A stretch of 64,000 nucleotides of DNA from NCBI GenBank assembly GCA_046349085.1, contig JAXMDA010000004.1, positions 186,001 to 250,000 on the forward strand, in the 5' to 3' direction. Both the position numbers and the translations under genes were made by a program. The notes under the pieces were generated by a model. It saw nothing but the letters and a program-made list of their open reading frames with translations, ran no database searches and was not told where the DNA came from. The first letter of the stretch is position 1; each line of letters begins with the position of its first letter. This document shows positions 34,761 to 41,672 of the stretch, piece by piece. The stretch comes from JAJXWB01 sp046349085. GTDB lineage: Bacteria > Pseudomonadota > Alphaproteobacteria > Rhizobiales > Beijerinckiaceae.

Positions 34761-35468
34761 TTACTCCGCCAGAAGCCCGCGTAGCCGCTCTGGCTGCACA
34801 ACTTCGACGACGCGATACCCGAGCTTCACATATCCTTCCGAACTGAACCGCTTGAGAATTGCGCCGGCTGTGTTGCGCGCGACATTCGCGAGCATCGCGA
34901 TTTCCTCATGCGAGATCGTCGCCCGCAACGGCAATAATTCACGCGGCGGCGTACATGCGCGACTGCCCGTCAACCGCAGCAGCACGGCGGCTATGCGATG
35001 TTCGGGATTGCGCAGCAGGAGATCATTGCCGGCTGCGACCGCCGTATCCGCATGTTCGAGCGTGATCAGCGCGAGACAACGCCAGCCGTCCGGATCGCGC
35101 GCCAGCAGGTCGAGCATGCGCGGCAACGGGATATGCATGAGCACGGTTGGACGCGCTGCAACGAGACCGACGCGGCGCGGTTGGCCCGTCATCGCGCAAG
35201 CCTCGCCGAACCACGTGCCCGGCCGCGCGAAATGAATGACGCTGGGCGCCTTTTCTTCTCGCGATACGAGAACGCCAAGGCTGCCCTCCACCAGACCGTA
35301 TAGTCCGCCGGGAGGATCGCCGACCCGACAGATCACGTCGCCCGGTCGCACCGTCTGGACAATGCAGCGCGAAAGCACGTTCTCACGAAAGATGACTGGC
35401 GTCTTCGTCAGCCAGCCCTGTCGCATGACGATCGCCCGGGCGCGCTCGATGTCCATCCTTCGCCTCAT
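34761..35468 (-). CDS. Crp/Fnr-family transcriptional regulator
   Basis: About 235 residues: an N-terminal cyclic-nucleotide-binding-like beta-roll (VRPGDVICRVGDPPGGLYGL, GTWFGEACAMTGQPRRVG), a dimerisation helix and a C-terminal winged helix (ISHEEIAMLANVARNTAGAI). No N-terminal cysteine cluster, so not an FNR-type oxygen sensor. The start is uncertain: ATG 35468 or 35456, both weakly supported. It is divergent from a secreted-protein gene, with a 14-bp palindrome of Crp-like geometry between them, suggesting it controls that gene and itself. Confidence 0.88.
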   Translation of the reverse strand: MRRRMDIERARAIVMRQGWLTKTPVIFRENVLSRCIVQTVRPGDVICRVGDPPGGLYGLVEGSLGVLVSREEKAPSVIHFARPGTWFGEACAMTGQPRRVGLVAARPTVLMHIPLPRMLDLLARDPDGWRCLALITLEHADTAVAAGNDLLLRNPEHRIAAVLLRLTGSRACTPPRELLPLRATISHEEIAMLANVARNTAGAILKRFSSEGYVKLGYRVVEVVQPERLRGLLAE

Positions 35469-35486
35469 AACGCGCAATCGATCGGA

Positions 35487-35509
35487 GAATGCCCAATCGC
35501 GGGCAATTC
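35487..35509. promoter_or_regulatory. Candidate Crp-family operator GCCC-N6-GGGC
   Basis: GCCCAATCGCGGGC (35491-35504), flanked by GAAT and AATTC, so the symmetry extends outwards. Four-base half-sites with a 6-bp spacer copy the geometry of FNR/Crp operators (TTGA-N6-TCAA) with different bases. It lies 19 bp from the regulator start and about 60 bp before the secreted-protein start. Confidence 0.45.
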
Positions 35510-35566
35510 TACAGAGCCGGCCTTGGTATCCAAGTCGGCGCGCAACCTTTATGGGGGGAGATAACG

Positions 35567-37114
35567 GTGAGCGATCTGATCAGATTTGGAATGGCCGCGG
35601 CGTGGGCGGCCGCGTTTCTCGGCGCAGGTCAACCGGCGGCCGCGCAGACTGCCGGAGCGCCGGAGGAAGAAGCCTCGGCGCAACAGATTTTCGACGAGTT
35701 CGTCGGCGGCGCGCTGACTAATTGTTTTTTCAAATACGGGCCGACGGGCGCCGATCCCCTCAACAACCGGGCCTTTCCCGATGCAGGCGCCATCTATTGG
35801 GCCGCAACATACGTTCGGCCGCCCGGCGTGAAGGTGGAAATCGAGGGCCTGTATCCTCACTCGCGATTCATGTCGTTCATCAGCTACGACAAGGCGGGTC
35901 TCTATGTGGACGGCACGGCCGACTACATGATCAATCCCGACCCGGGTTCCGTGAACACGTTTCGTAACGGGGCAAAACGTTACGCGACGCCGGAGAGCCG
36001 CCGCAAATATACCGTGGAAGTCCGTCTCGCAGAAAAACCGGCAAATCTGCCGCTCGTCCAGAACGCCGGCCAACCGGCGCGGAACTATCTCTATTCGCTG
36101 CCGTCCAAGAATCGATGGGACGACAAGAAGACGGGCAATCCCGTCGAGACGATCCTCTATCGCATTTACGTTCCCGATCGCGGGATGGACTATGCCGGCG
36201 GGTTGCCCGTTCCGACCGTCAAGGCGACCATGCCAGATGGCAAGGTGCTGCGCGGGCGGGAGGCCTGCGACAGCCTGAGATCCAATCCAACGTCGCCCGA
36301 AGAGGTCTTTACGCCGAATCTCGCCGCGCTCGTCATGCCGCCGGCGCAGTGGAAGGAACTGTCGGCGCCGAAAGGGGTCGCCTCGACCTTCCCGGCGCGT
36401 TATCCCGCGGACTGGCGAGGGGCCTATGATCCCGCTTACAACCGCGACCAGTTCGCGCTGAAGCCGATCGATTATTCCGACCCGAGCGTGCCGACGCCCA
36501 ACAAGTTCGGCGGCAGCTATTACCCGAACGTGTTCAACACCTATCTGCGCACGTTCATCAATCGTGAGATCGGGAGGGTCGTCGTCATCAGGTTCAAGCC
36601 GTGGAAATCGGTGAAGACCTACAACAACGCAAGGACATTCGATTCCAAGGGCGCCGAAATGCGCTTTTGGTCCATCAGCCTGAGCGAATCCCAGGCGACG
36701 ACGCGTGTCATGGACGGCGTGTTCGATGAGGAATTTCCGATAAACCCCGACGGCTACGTCACCTTTGTGGCGAGCAGCGAACGCGAACGTCCAAAATTCG
36801 CAACCGCTGAATGCGGCGTCGGCTGGGCCAACTGGAAGATGCGCGGCGACGGCGTGGGCAATCCAAATTTCGGCTGGCTCAGTATTCGCAACATGCTGCC
36901 CGAGCCGGGAACGCCCGACAATTTCTTCGCGCTCAAACGGCCGGGCGACGAGCGCCAGGTGTTGGGCGAGCATTATCCGGTCCTGAAATATTTCAAGGAC
37001 GCGGCCGCCTTCGACGCTTTGGGCTGCGGCGGCGCAGCGAAGCGAGATGCGATGAAGGGCGTGCCTGACAAGGGCTCGCCCGGAGCGATCGGGTGGCCGT
37101 ACGCAGCGAAATAG
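35567..37114 (+). CDS. Secreted protein of unknown function (possible DUF1214-like beta domain)
   Basis: 515 residues from GTG 35567, preceded by GGGGGAG; this start gives a clean signal peptide ending GQPAAAQ at about residue 27. The mature protein is rich in Tyr, Trp, Asn and Pro and contains SRFMSFISYDKAGLYVDG, YLRTFINREIGRVVVIRFKP and RFWSISLSESQATTRVMDG, followed by ECGVGWANW and IRNMLPEPG. The FWSISL...NMLP spacing faintly resembles DUF1214/DUF1254 proteins, but I do not recognise the family with confidence. Probably under the adjacent Crp-family regulator. Confidence 0.75.
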   Translation: MSDLIRFGMAAAWAAAFLGAGQPAAAQTAGAPEEEASAQQIFDEFVGGALTNCFFKYGPTGADPLNNRAFPDAGAIYWAATYVRPPGVKVEIEGLYPHSRFMSFISYDKAGLYVDGTADYMINPDPGSVNTFRNGAKRYATPESRRKYTVEVRLAEKPANLPLVQNAGQPARNYLYSLPSKNRWDDKKTGNPVETILYRIYVPDRGMDYAGGLPVPTVKATMPDGKVLRGREACDSLRSNPTSPEEVFTPNLAALVMPPAQWKELSAPKGVASTFPARYPADWRGAYDPAYNRDQFALKPIDYSDPSVPTPNKFGGSYYPNVFNTYLRTFINREIGRVVVIRFKPWKSVKTYNNARTFDSKGAEMRFWSISLSESQATTRVMDGVFDEEFPINPDGYVTFVASSERERPKFATAECGVGWANWKMRGDGVGNPNFGWLSIRNMLPEPGTPDNFFALKRPGDERQVLGEHYPVLKYFKDAAAFDALGCGGAAKRDAMKGVPDKGSPGAIGWPYAAK

Positions 37115-37166
37115 CGCCTTCTCGCCAGAAGTTCGATCGAATTGCCGGGCCACACTCAGAGGCGGA

Positions 37167-37196
37167 AAGGTTCGCTATCGCTCGATAGCGGACCTT
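37167..37196. terminator. Hairpin between convergent genes
   Basis: AAGGTTCGCTATCG (37167-37180) and CGATAGCGGACCTT (37183-37196) pair with one mismatch and a 2-nt loop. The hairpin sits between the secreted-protein stop and the SMP-30 stop and overlaps the latter by two bases. It could terminate transcription in both directions; no T-run is present. Confidence 0.5.
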
Positions 37197-38130
37197 ACCC
37201 CCCTGCCACGCCCTGCGTGTTCACATAGAGCGCATACAGCGACTTCGACGCCGCCATGAACAGGCGGTTGCGGTGGCGCCCGCCGAAGCACAGGTTGGCG
37301 CAGCGCTCGGGCAGATGGATGCGGCCGATGAGATCGCCGCTGGACGCGAACACGCTGACGCCGTCGTGGCCTTCGCCCGTGCCCCAGCCCGCCCAGAGAT
37401 TGCCGTCGATGTCGCAGCGGAATCCGTCCGGCGCCTGCTCGCCGTCGCCCGCGAAAAAGACGCGGCCGTTCGCGAGCTTCGTTCCGTCCACCACGTCATA
37501 GACGCGGATGCGCCGCGGGCGCGCGCCGGATTCGACGATATAGCAGCGCTTTTCGTCGGGCGAGAAACAGATGCCGTTCGGTTGGTCGATATCGTCGGCG
37601 ACGATCGTCGCCGCGCCGGTCTGCGCATCGACGCGATAGACATTCGTGCCGATTTCCGGCTCCGCCTTCTCGCCTTCGTAGAAGCCGCGAATGCCGAAGG
37701 TCGGATCGGTGAACCAGATAGCGCCGTCGCGCGTCGTCACGACGTCGTTGGGGGAATTGAGCCGCCTGCCCTGCCACGAATCCATCACGACCGTGATCGC
37801 GCCGTCGTATTCCGTGCGCGTGACGCGGCGCCCGCCGTGCTCGCAGGTGACGAGCCGCCCCTGCCGGTCGCGCGTATTGCCGTTGGCGTGGTTCGAGGGC
37901 TGGCGGAACACGGAGACCGCGCCGGTCGTCTCGTCCCATCGCAACATGCGGTCGTTGGGAATGTCGCTCCAGATCAGCGCGCGCGCATCGCCGAACCAGA
38001 CCGGCCCCTCGCACCAGCGCGCGCCCGTCCACAACCGCTCGACGGCGGAATTGAACATCGCATAGCGCGCAAAGGACTTGTCGATCGTCTCGATCGCCGG
38101 ATCGGGATAGCGCCCGCCCTCCGCGATCAT
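37195..38130 (-). CDS. SMP-30/gluconolactonase family protein
   Basis: 311 residues with the six-bladed propeller motifs of this family: WCEGPVWFGDARALIWSDIP with the metal-binding Glu, NGNTRDRQGRLVTCEHG, NSPNDVVTTRDGAIWFTDPT, PNGICFSPDEKRCYIVES and PDGFRCDIDGNLWAGWG with a metal-binding Asp. No signal peptide. Members hydrolyse sugar or other lactones with a divalent metal. Its start overlaps the PAP2 stop by four bases, an unexplained pairing. It is a remote candidate for the lactonase step missing from the zwf operon. Confidence 0.9.
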   Translation of the reverse strand: MIAEGGRYPDPAIETIDKSFARYAMFNSAVERLWTGARWCEGPVWFGDARALIWSDIPNDRMLRWDETTGAVSVFRQPSNHANGNTRDRQGRLVTCEHGGRRVTRTEYDGAITVVMDSWQGRRLNSPNDVVTTRDGAIWFTDPTFGIRGFYEGEKAEPEIGTNVYRVDAQTGAATIVADDIDQPNGICFSPDEKRCYIVESGARPRRIRVYDVVDGTKLANGRVFFAGDGEQAPDGFRCDIDGNLWAGWGTGEGHDGVSVFASSGDLIGRIHLPERCANLCFGGRHRNRLFMAASKSLYALYVNTQGVAGG

Positions 38131-38807
38131 GCCCGCGCGCTCCCGCGCCCGATGCGCGCGGCGACGACGCCGATCGCCGCCGCCAGCGCGCCGCCGGCGA
38201 TGATGTCCGATATCCAATGATAGTCGGCGCCGATCAGGCCGATCACCGGCAGCGCGACAACGACGGCGTAGAGCGGGCGCCAGCGCGGCCAGATCACCCA
38301 CAGCGTCGCGACGAAGGCGACGATTGTCGCTGTGTGGCCGGAGGGAAAGGCCGACCAGCCCGTGCCGCCGTGAAAGGGGAAGAAGCCGAACACGCCATCC
38401 TTGATGAAGGAGGGATTGTTGTTGACCCACGTCTCGGGCCAGGTGCGGCCGAAGGCGTATTTGAGCTGGTCCTTGGCCGCGAATGTCACGCACAACGCCG
38501 ACGCCGCGCGGATCAGGGGCTCCGCGACCGGACCGAAGGGCTTGCGCCGCGCATAGAGCCACACGCCCCAGGCGACGATGAAGACGGACGCGCCCTGCAC
38601 GATCTCGGAAACATAGGTGAGCTTGCGAAAGTCGAGCTGGCGATGGTGCAGATTGGCGTAGACGAAGCTCGCCACCGGACGGTCGACGAAGAGATAGGCG
38701 ACGACGATCGCGACAAGCGCGCCGGCCAGCGAGAATCCCCACCCGCGGGCGGCGTCCGGCGACGGCGCAAGATCGAGGAACTGCTTCTGCTCGGGCTGGA
38801 CGTTCAT
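38127..38807 (-). CDS. PAP2-superfamily membrane phosphatase
   Basis: 226 residues with about six hydrophobic segments. Motif 2 PSGH is in FPSGHTATI, and motif 3 His is in GADYHWISDIIAG. Motif 1, normally K-x6-R-P, reads KYAFGRTWP, so the usual second Arg is Trp. This may be a subgroup feature, since the following ETWVNNNPSF stretch looks conserved. Substrates in the family are lipid phosphates, undecaprenyl pyrophosphate or lipid A. ATG 38807 gives the natural N-terminus. Confidence 0.86.
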   Translation of the reverse strand: MNVQPEQKQFLDLAPSPDAARGWGFSLAGALVAIVVAYLFVDRPVASFVYANLHHRQLDFRKLTYVSEIVQGASVFIVAWGVWLYARRKPFGPVAEPLIRAASALCVTFAAKDQLKYAFGRTWPETWVNNNPSFIKDGVFGFFPFHGGTGWSAFPSGHTATIVAFVATLWVIWPRWRPLYAVVVALPVIGLIGADYHWISDIIAGGALAAAIGVVAARIGRGSARA

Positions 38808-38901
38808 GGCGCCAGCGGACCAGACTTTGTCGCCACTGGCAAGGCGTCCGGCGGCAGGCATCGCCTCGGAGCCTGACGCGAAATTCGCTGCGAACCCGCG
38901 C

Positions 38902-39009
38902 CCCTCATGCTGAGGAGGCGGCGAAGCCACCGTCTCGAAGCATGGTCCAGAATCTCGGGTCCCGGCCACCCTTCGAGACGCGCTTTTCAGGCGCTCCTCA
39001 GGGTGAAGG
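38902..39009. repeat. Palindromic dispersed repeat, family R3
   Basis: Outer arms CCCTCATGCTGAGGAG and CTCCTCAGGGTGAAGG are imperfect inverted repeats; inner arms ACCGTCTCGAAGCATGG and CACCCTTCGAGACGCG also pair. It fills the gap between the fnrN stop and the PAP2 start. A degenerate relative is recognisable around 52395-52485. Confidence 0.7.
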
Positions 39010-39061
39010 TTCGAATTAGGGCCGGGCTCTCACGATGAAGATTCGGGTTCCGGTCAGGCCT

Positions 39062-39796
39062 TCAGGCCGAGGCGATCGCTTCCAGCCGCGCCGCGTCCAT
39101 CACGCGCACGCCGTCCGGCACGATGACGATCAGCTTGTCGCGCGCCATGCGGTTGAGCGTGCGGCTCACCGTCTCGATGGTCAGGCCGAGGAAGTCCGCA
39201 ATGTCCTGGCGGCCCATCGGCAGGTCGATGGTGACGGACGACTTGCCGGAAATACGCGCCCAGCGCTTCTGCAACCCCAGCAGGAACGATGCGAGCTTCT
39301 CTTCCGCATCGCGTCGGCCGAGGAGAACCATCTGCTGCTGCGCCAGCGCGAGTTCGTGCGTGGCCATGTCGTGCAGGCGGCGCAGCATCTGCGGATGATC
39401 GTCGGCATAGTCGCCGAAATGGTCGCGCGAGAAGCGGCACACCGTCACCGCCGTCACCGCGTCGGCGCAGAAGCCGTAGCCGTCGGCGAGCGCGAGGCCG
39501 AGGAAATCGCCGGGCAGCGCGAAGCCGACGATCTGGCGGCGGCCGTCCGGCAGCAGCTTGTAAAGCCGCACGACGCCGTGCACGACGGTGAACACGTGGC
39601 GCACCGGCGTCTCCTGGTTGAACAGGACGGCGCGCGCGGGAAAATTCACGGGGTGATTGAGCTTTTGCAAGCCGGCGAAAGCTTCGTCCTCGAGCGAGCC
39701 GCAAACGCTCAGCGCGCGCGCTTCGCAGCCGCGGCACAGATCGCCGCAGTCGCAATGCCCGTGCGTTCGCGTGTCGATGGCGCTCAGGTGAACCAT
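39062..39796 (-). CDS. fnrN: FNR-type oxygen-sensing regulator (FnrN)
   Basis: 244 residues. The N-terminus holds a cysteine cluster (Cys15, 17, 21, 24, 32), expected with a distal Cys in YGFCADAV to bind an oxygen-labile 4Fe-4S cluster. A beta-roll and the recognition helix TIETVSRTLNRM follow, with the E--SR residues that read TTGA half-sites. In rhizobia FnrN activates fixNOQP, hemN and its own gene under low oxygen. This gene lies 2 kb from the cco operon, and a perfect FNR box sits between hemN and ccoN. Confidence 0.92.
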   Translation of the reverse strand: MVHLSAIDTRTHGHCDCGDLCRGCEARALSVCGSLEDEAFAGLQKLNHPVNFPARAVLFNQETPVRHVFTVVHGVVRLYKLLPDGRRQIVGFALPGDFLGLALADGYGFCADAVTAVTVCRFSRDHFGDYADDHPQMLRRLHDMATHELALAQQQMVLLGRRDAEEKLASFLLGLQKRWARISGKSSVTIDLPMGRQDIADFLGLTIETVSRTLNRMARDKLIVIVPDGVRVMDAARLEAIASA

Positions 39797-39854
39797 TCAG
39801 CCCCCGTGCTCGGCAAATATCGCTTCTGCTGTATGTGTCCGGTTATTGGCGACA

Positions 39855-39868
39855 TTGATTTACAACAA
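39855..39868. promoter_or_regulatory. Imperfect FNR box upstream of fnrN
   Basis: TTGATTTACAACAA: the first half-site TTGA is perfect and the second is ACAA instead of TCAA. It is 59 bp before the fnrN start and 78 bp before the divergent hypothetical gene, consistent with weak autoregulation of fnrN. One mismatch keeps this tentative. Confidence 0.35.
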
Positions 39869-39945
39869 CGACCCCAAGGGACGCCAGCGATCATTTAGGG
39901 CCAGTCAGTCGCGCATTTTTCGAAAGTCCGGCAGGTCGGGTGCAG

Positions 39946-40395
39946 ATGTTCGTAGCGAGAGGGCTCACAGCGGCGGAGGCTCACCTTGCCTATCCGCTCG
40001 TCTCCTGCCGCTATCCCGCTCTCTCTCTTGCGTTATGGACGAATTACGTGCGCAAGAGCGAGGCGGGCGATACGCCGGAAACCCTGATCTGCCTTGTCGA
40101 TCAGCGTGATCGCCGCCACGCCATCTTCGCCTATGGCGTCGATAGGTCGCAGCCCCGCACGCGGCTGCGCGTCACCCATATTGCGACCTTCCAGTTGATC
40201 GGCGACGCCATTCATCGCGCGCTGCATCAGACGCTCGAACGGATCGCGGCGGAGAACGGCTGCCGGGAAGTGGTGATCGAGACCTGGAAGGGCTGCGACA
40301 ATGTGGCCACTGTTCCCAGATCATGCCTGAACGGACAGGCCGGACGCGTGCTGACGCTCGATTCGACGATTGCGCCGACTGGCGCGCTCCACTGA
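39946..40395 (+). CDS. Hypothetical protein divergent from fnrN
   Basis: 149 residues from ATG 39946 (a GTG at 39940 is also possible). No signal peptide or membrane segment. The sequence GLTAAEAHLAYPLVSCRYPA, FAYGVDRSQPRTRLRVTHI and REVVIETWKGCD suggests an alpha/beta fold, perhaps distantly acetyltransferase-like, but I do not recognise a family. It shares a promoter region with fnrN and faces the end of the cco operon. Confidence 0.65.
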   Translation: MFVARGLTAAEAHLAYPLVSCRYPALSLALWTNYVRKSEAGDTPETLICLVDQRDRRHAIFAYGVDRSQPRTRLRVTHIATFQLIGDAIHRALHQTLERIAAENGCREVVIETWKGCDNVATVPRSCLNGQAGRVLTLDSTIAPTGALH

Positions 40396-40407
40396 ACCCG
40401 GATTGCT

Positions 40408-41517
40408 TCAGACGAGCGGCGCGACCAGCGCGCCGGCGAGCGCGGCCGACAGCAGCGCAAAATCATGGCACGCGAGCATGAGCCGCGTCGGCGCGCCGGC
40501 GCCGTAGAGCCATTGCATCAAGCCGGCGTTGGCGAGCGACCAGCCGACCCCTGCCGCCGCCAGGGCAAAACCGATCGAAGTCGCGGCCGCGCCGGTCGAA
40601 AATAGCGCCGCCCCGCCCACCAGCAACGAAAGGCCGGCGACCAGCGCGATCACCGGCGGCGGCTCGGTTCCGGCGAAGCGGATGATCGCGGCCGGGGCGT
40701 ACATCGCCACGAGATGCCAGGCGATGACGCCGCCCACCGCCGCCGAGGCGACGCCGCAGGCGACCAGCGTCGGCGAGGCGCGGGCCATCAGCAGCGTCAT
40801 CACGAACCAGGCGATGGCGCCGATGATCGTCGCCGCGGCGAAACCCGACAGCGGCGGCGCGGCGCGCGCTTCTTCGCGCGCGGGGGCAAGCGCATGAGGG
40901 AGGGTCACCGCGATGACGAGCGCGACGAGATCGACGACGCCGGCCGCCGCCAGCGTCGCGGCGTCGGCGAAGGGGCCGGCGACGTCGCTCGCCAGCAGCA
41001 TCACGCCGGGCGCCAGCAGGGCGGCGAGCGCGCCGCCGGCGAACACCACGGCGCCGCCGCGCGCGCCCTGTGCGCCGGCCGCCGCCGCATGGCGATAGAA
41101 GAGCGCAAAGCCGTGCGCGAGCCCGAGCCACAGCGCGCCGATGCACAGCGGTGCGAACAGGCCGCGCATCGCCGACCAGGCCGACAAGGCGCCGCCCGCC
41201 ACGCCCAGACTGGCGCCGAGCGAGAAGGCGGCGCGCCGCCCGAAGGCGTCGAGCAGGAAGGAGGCGGGAAAGGTGGCGAGCGCCGCGCCGAGCAGCGTCA
41301 GCGCGTACGGCAGGCCGGCGAGCGCCGGCCGGGGGGCGACGGCGGCGGCGGCCAGCGGCAGCGCCGCGAGAACCAGCGTCTGCGCGAGAATGGCGAGGCC
41401 GAAACCCGACGTGAGGCGGATCAGCGCCTCGCCGCCCTTGGCTTCCTCGCCCGGCGCGCAGACGCAGTCGAGCCGCCCGGCCCGACCGGCGGCGGGGTCG
41501 AGGTCGGCGTAGCTCAT
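40408..41517 (-). CDS. ccoA: MFS copper importer for cbb3 oxidase, CcoA-like
   Basis: 369 residues, about twelve hydrophobic segments, MFS type (FLLDAFGRRAAFSLG between helices 2 and 3). Two metal motifs stand out: MTLLM (Met240, Met244) and HLVAM (His268, Met272). Rhodobacter capsulatus CcoA, an MFS copper importer needed for cbb3 biogenesis, has M233xxxM237 and H261xxxM265: the same four residues at identical spacing. Cys254 also falls at the position of CcoA Cys247. The ATG overlaps the ccoS stop by four bases (ATGA), making it the last gene of the cco operon. Transport of copper is inferred from motifs and context. Confidence 0.82.
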   Translation of the reverse strand: MSYADLDPAAGRAGRLDCVCAPGEEAKGGEALIRLTSGFGLAILAQTLVLAALPLAAAAVAPRPALAGLPYALTLLGAALATFPASFLLDAFGRRAAFSLGASLGVAGGALSAWSAMRGLFAPLCIGALWLGLAHGFALFYRHAAAAGAQGARGGAVVFAGGALAALLAPGVMLLASDVAGPFADAATLAAAGVVDLVALVIAVTLPHALAPAREEARAAPPLSGFAAATIIGAIAWFVMTLLMARASPTLVACGVASAAVGGVIAWHLVAMYAPAAIIRFAGTEPPPVIALVAGLSLLVGGAALFSTGAAATSIGFALAAAGVGWSLANAGLMQWLYGAGAPTRLMLACHDFALLSAALAGALVAPLV

Positions 41518-41672
41518 GTCTTCTTGTCGTCGACGTCGTCGTCGAACAGCACGCGCGAGGCGGCGCCGTCGAGATCGTCGAACTGCCCCGCCTTCAGCGA
41601 CCAGACGAAGGCGACGAGGCCGACGAAGCCGAGCGTGAGAGCGACGGGGACCAGATAGACGAGGATATTCAC
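41514..41672 (-). CDS. ccoS: cbb3 oxidase maturation protein CcoS (52 residues)
   Basis: MNILVYLVPVALTLGFVGLV begins one transmembrane helix, followed by the CcoS signature FVWSLKAGQFDDLDGAASRV and an acidic tail. The start is GTG 41672, overlapping the ccoI stop by four bases (GTGA); the stop overlaps the MFS start. CcoS is needed for assembling the cofactors of CcoN. Its small size makes it easy to miss. Confidence 0.93.
   Translation of the reverse strand: MNILVYLVPVALTLGFVGLVAFVWSLKAGQFDDLDGAASRVLFDDDVDDKKT

Noticed and set aside
39003..39020. tRNA T-loop-like GGTTCGAATTAG
   Set aside because: No acceptor or anticodon stems can be folded around it; it is the edge of an R3 repeat.
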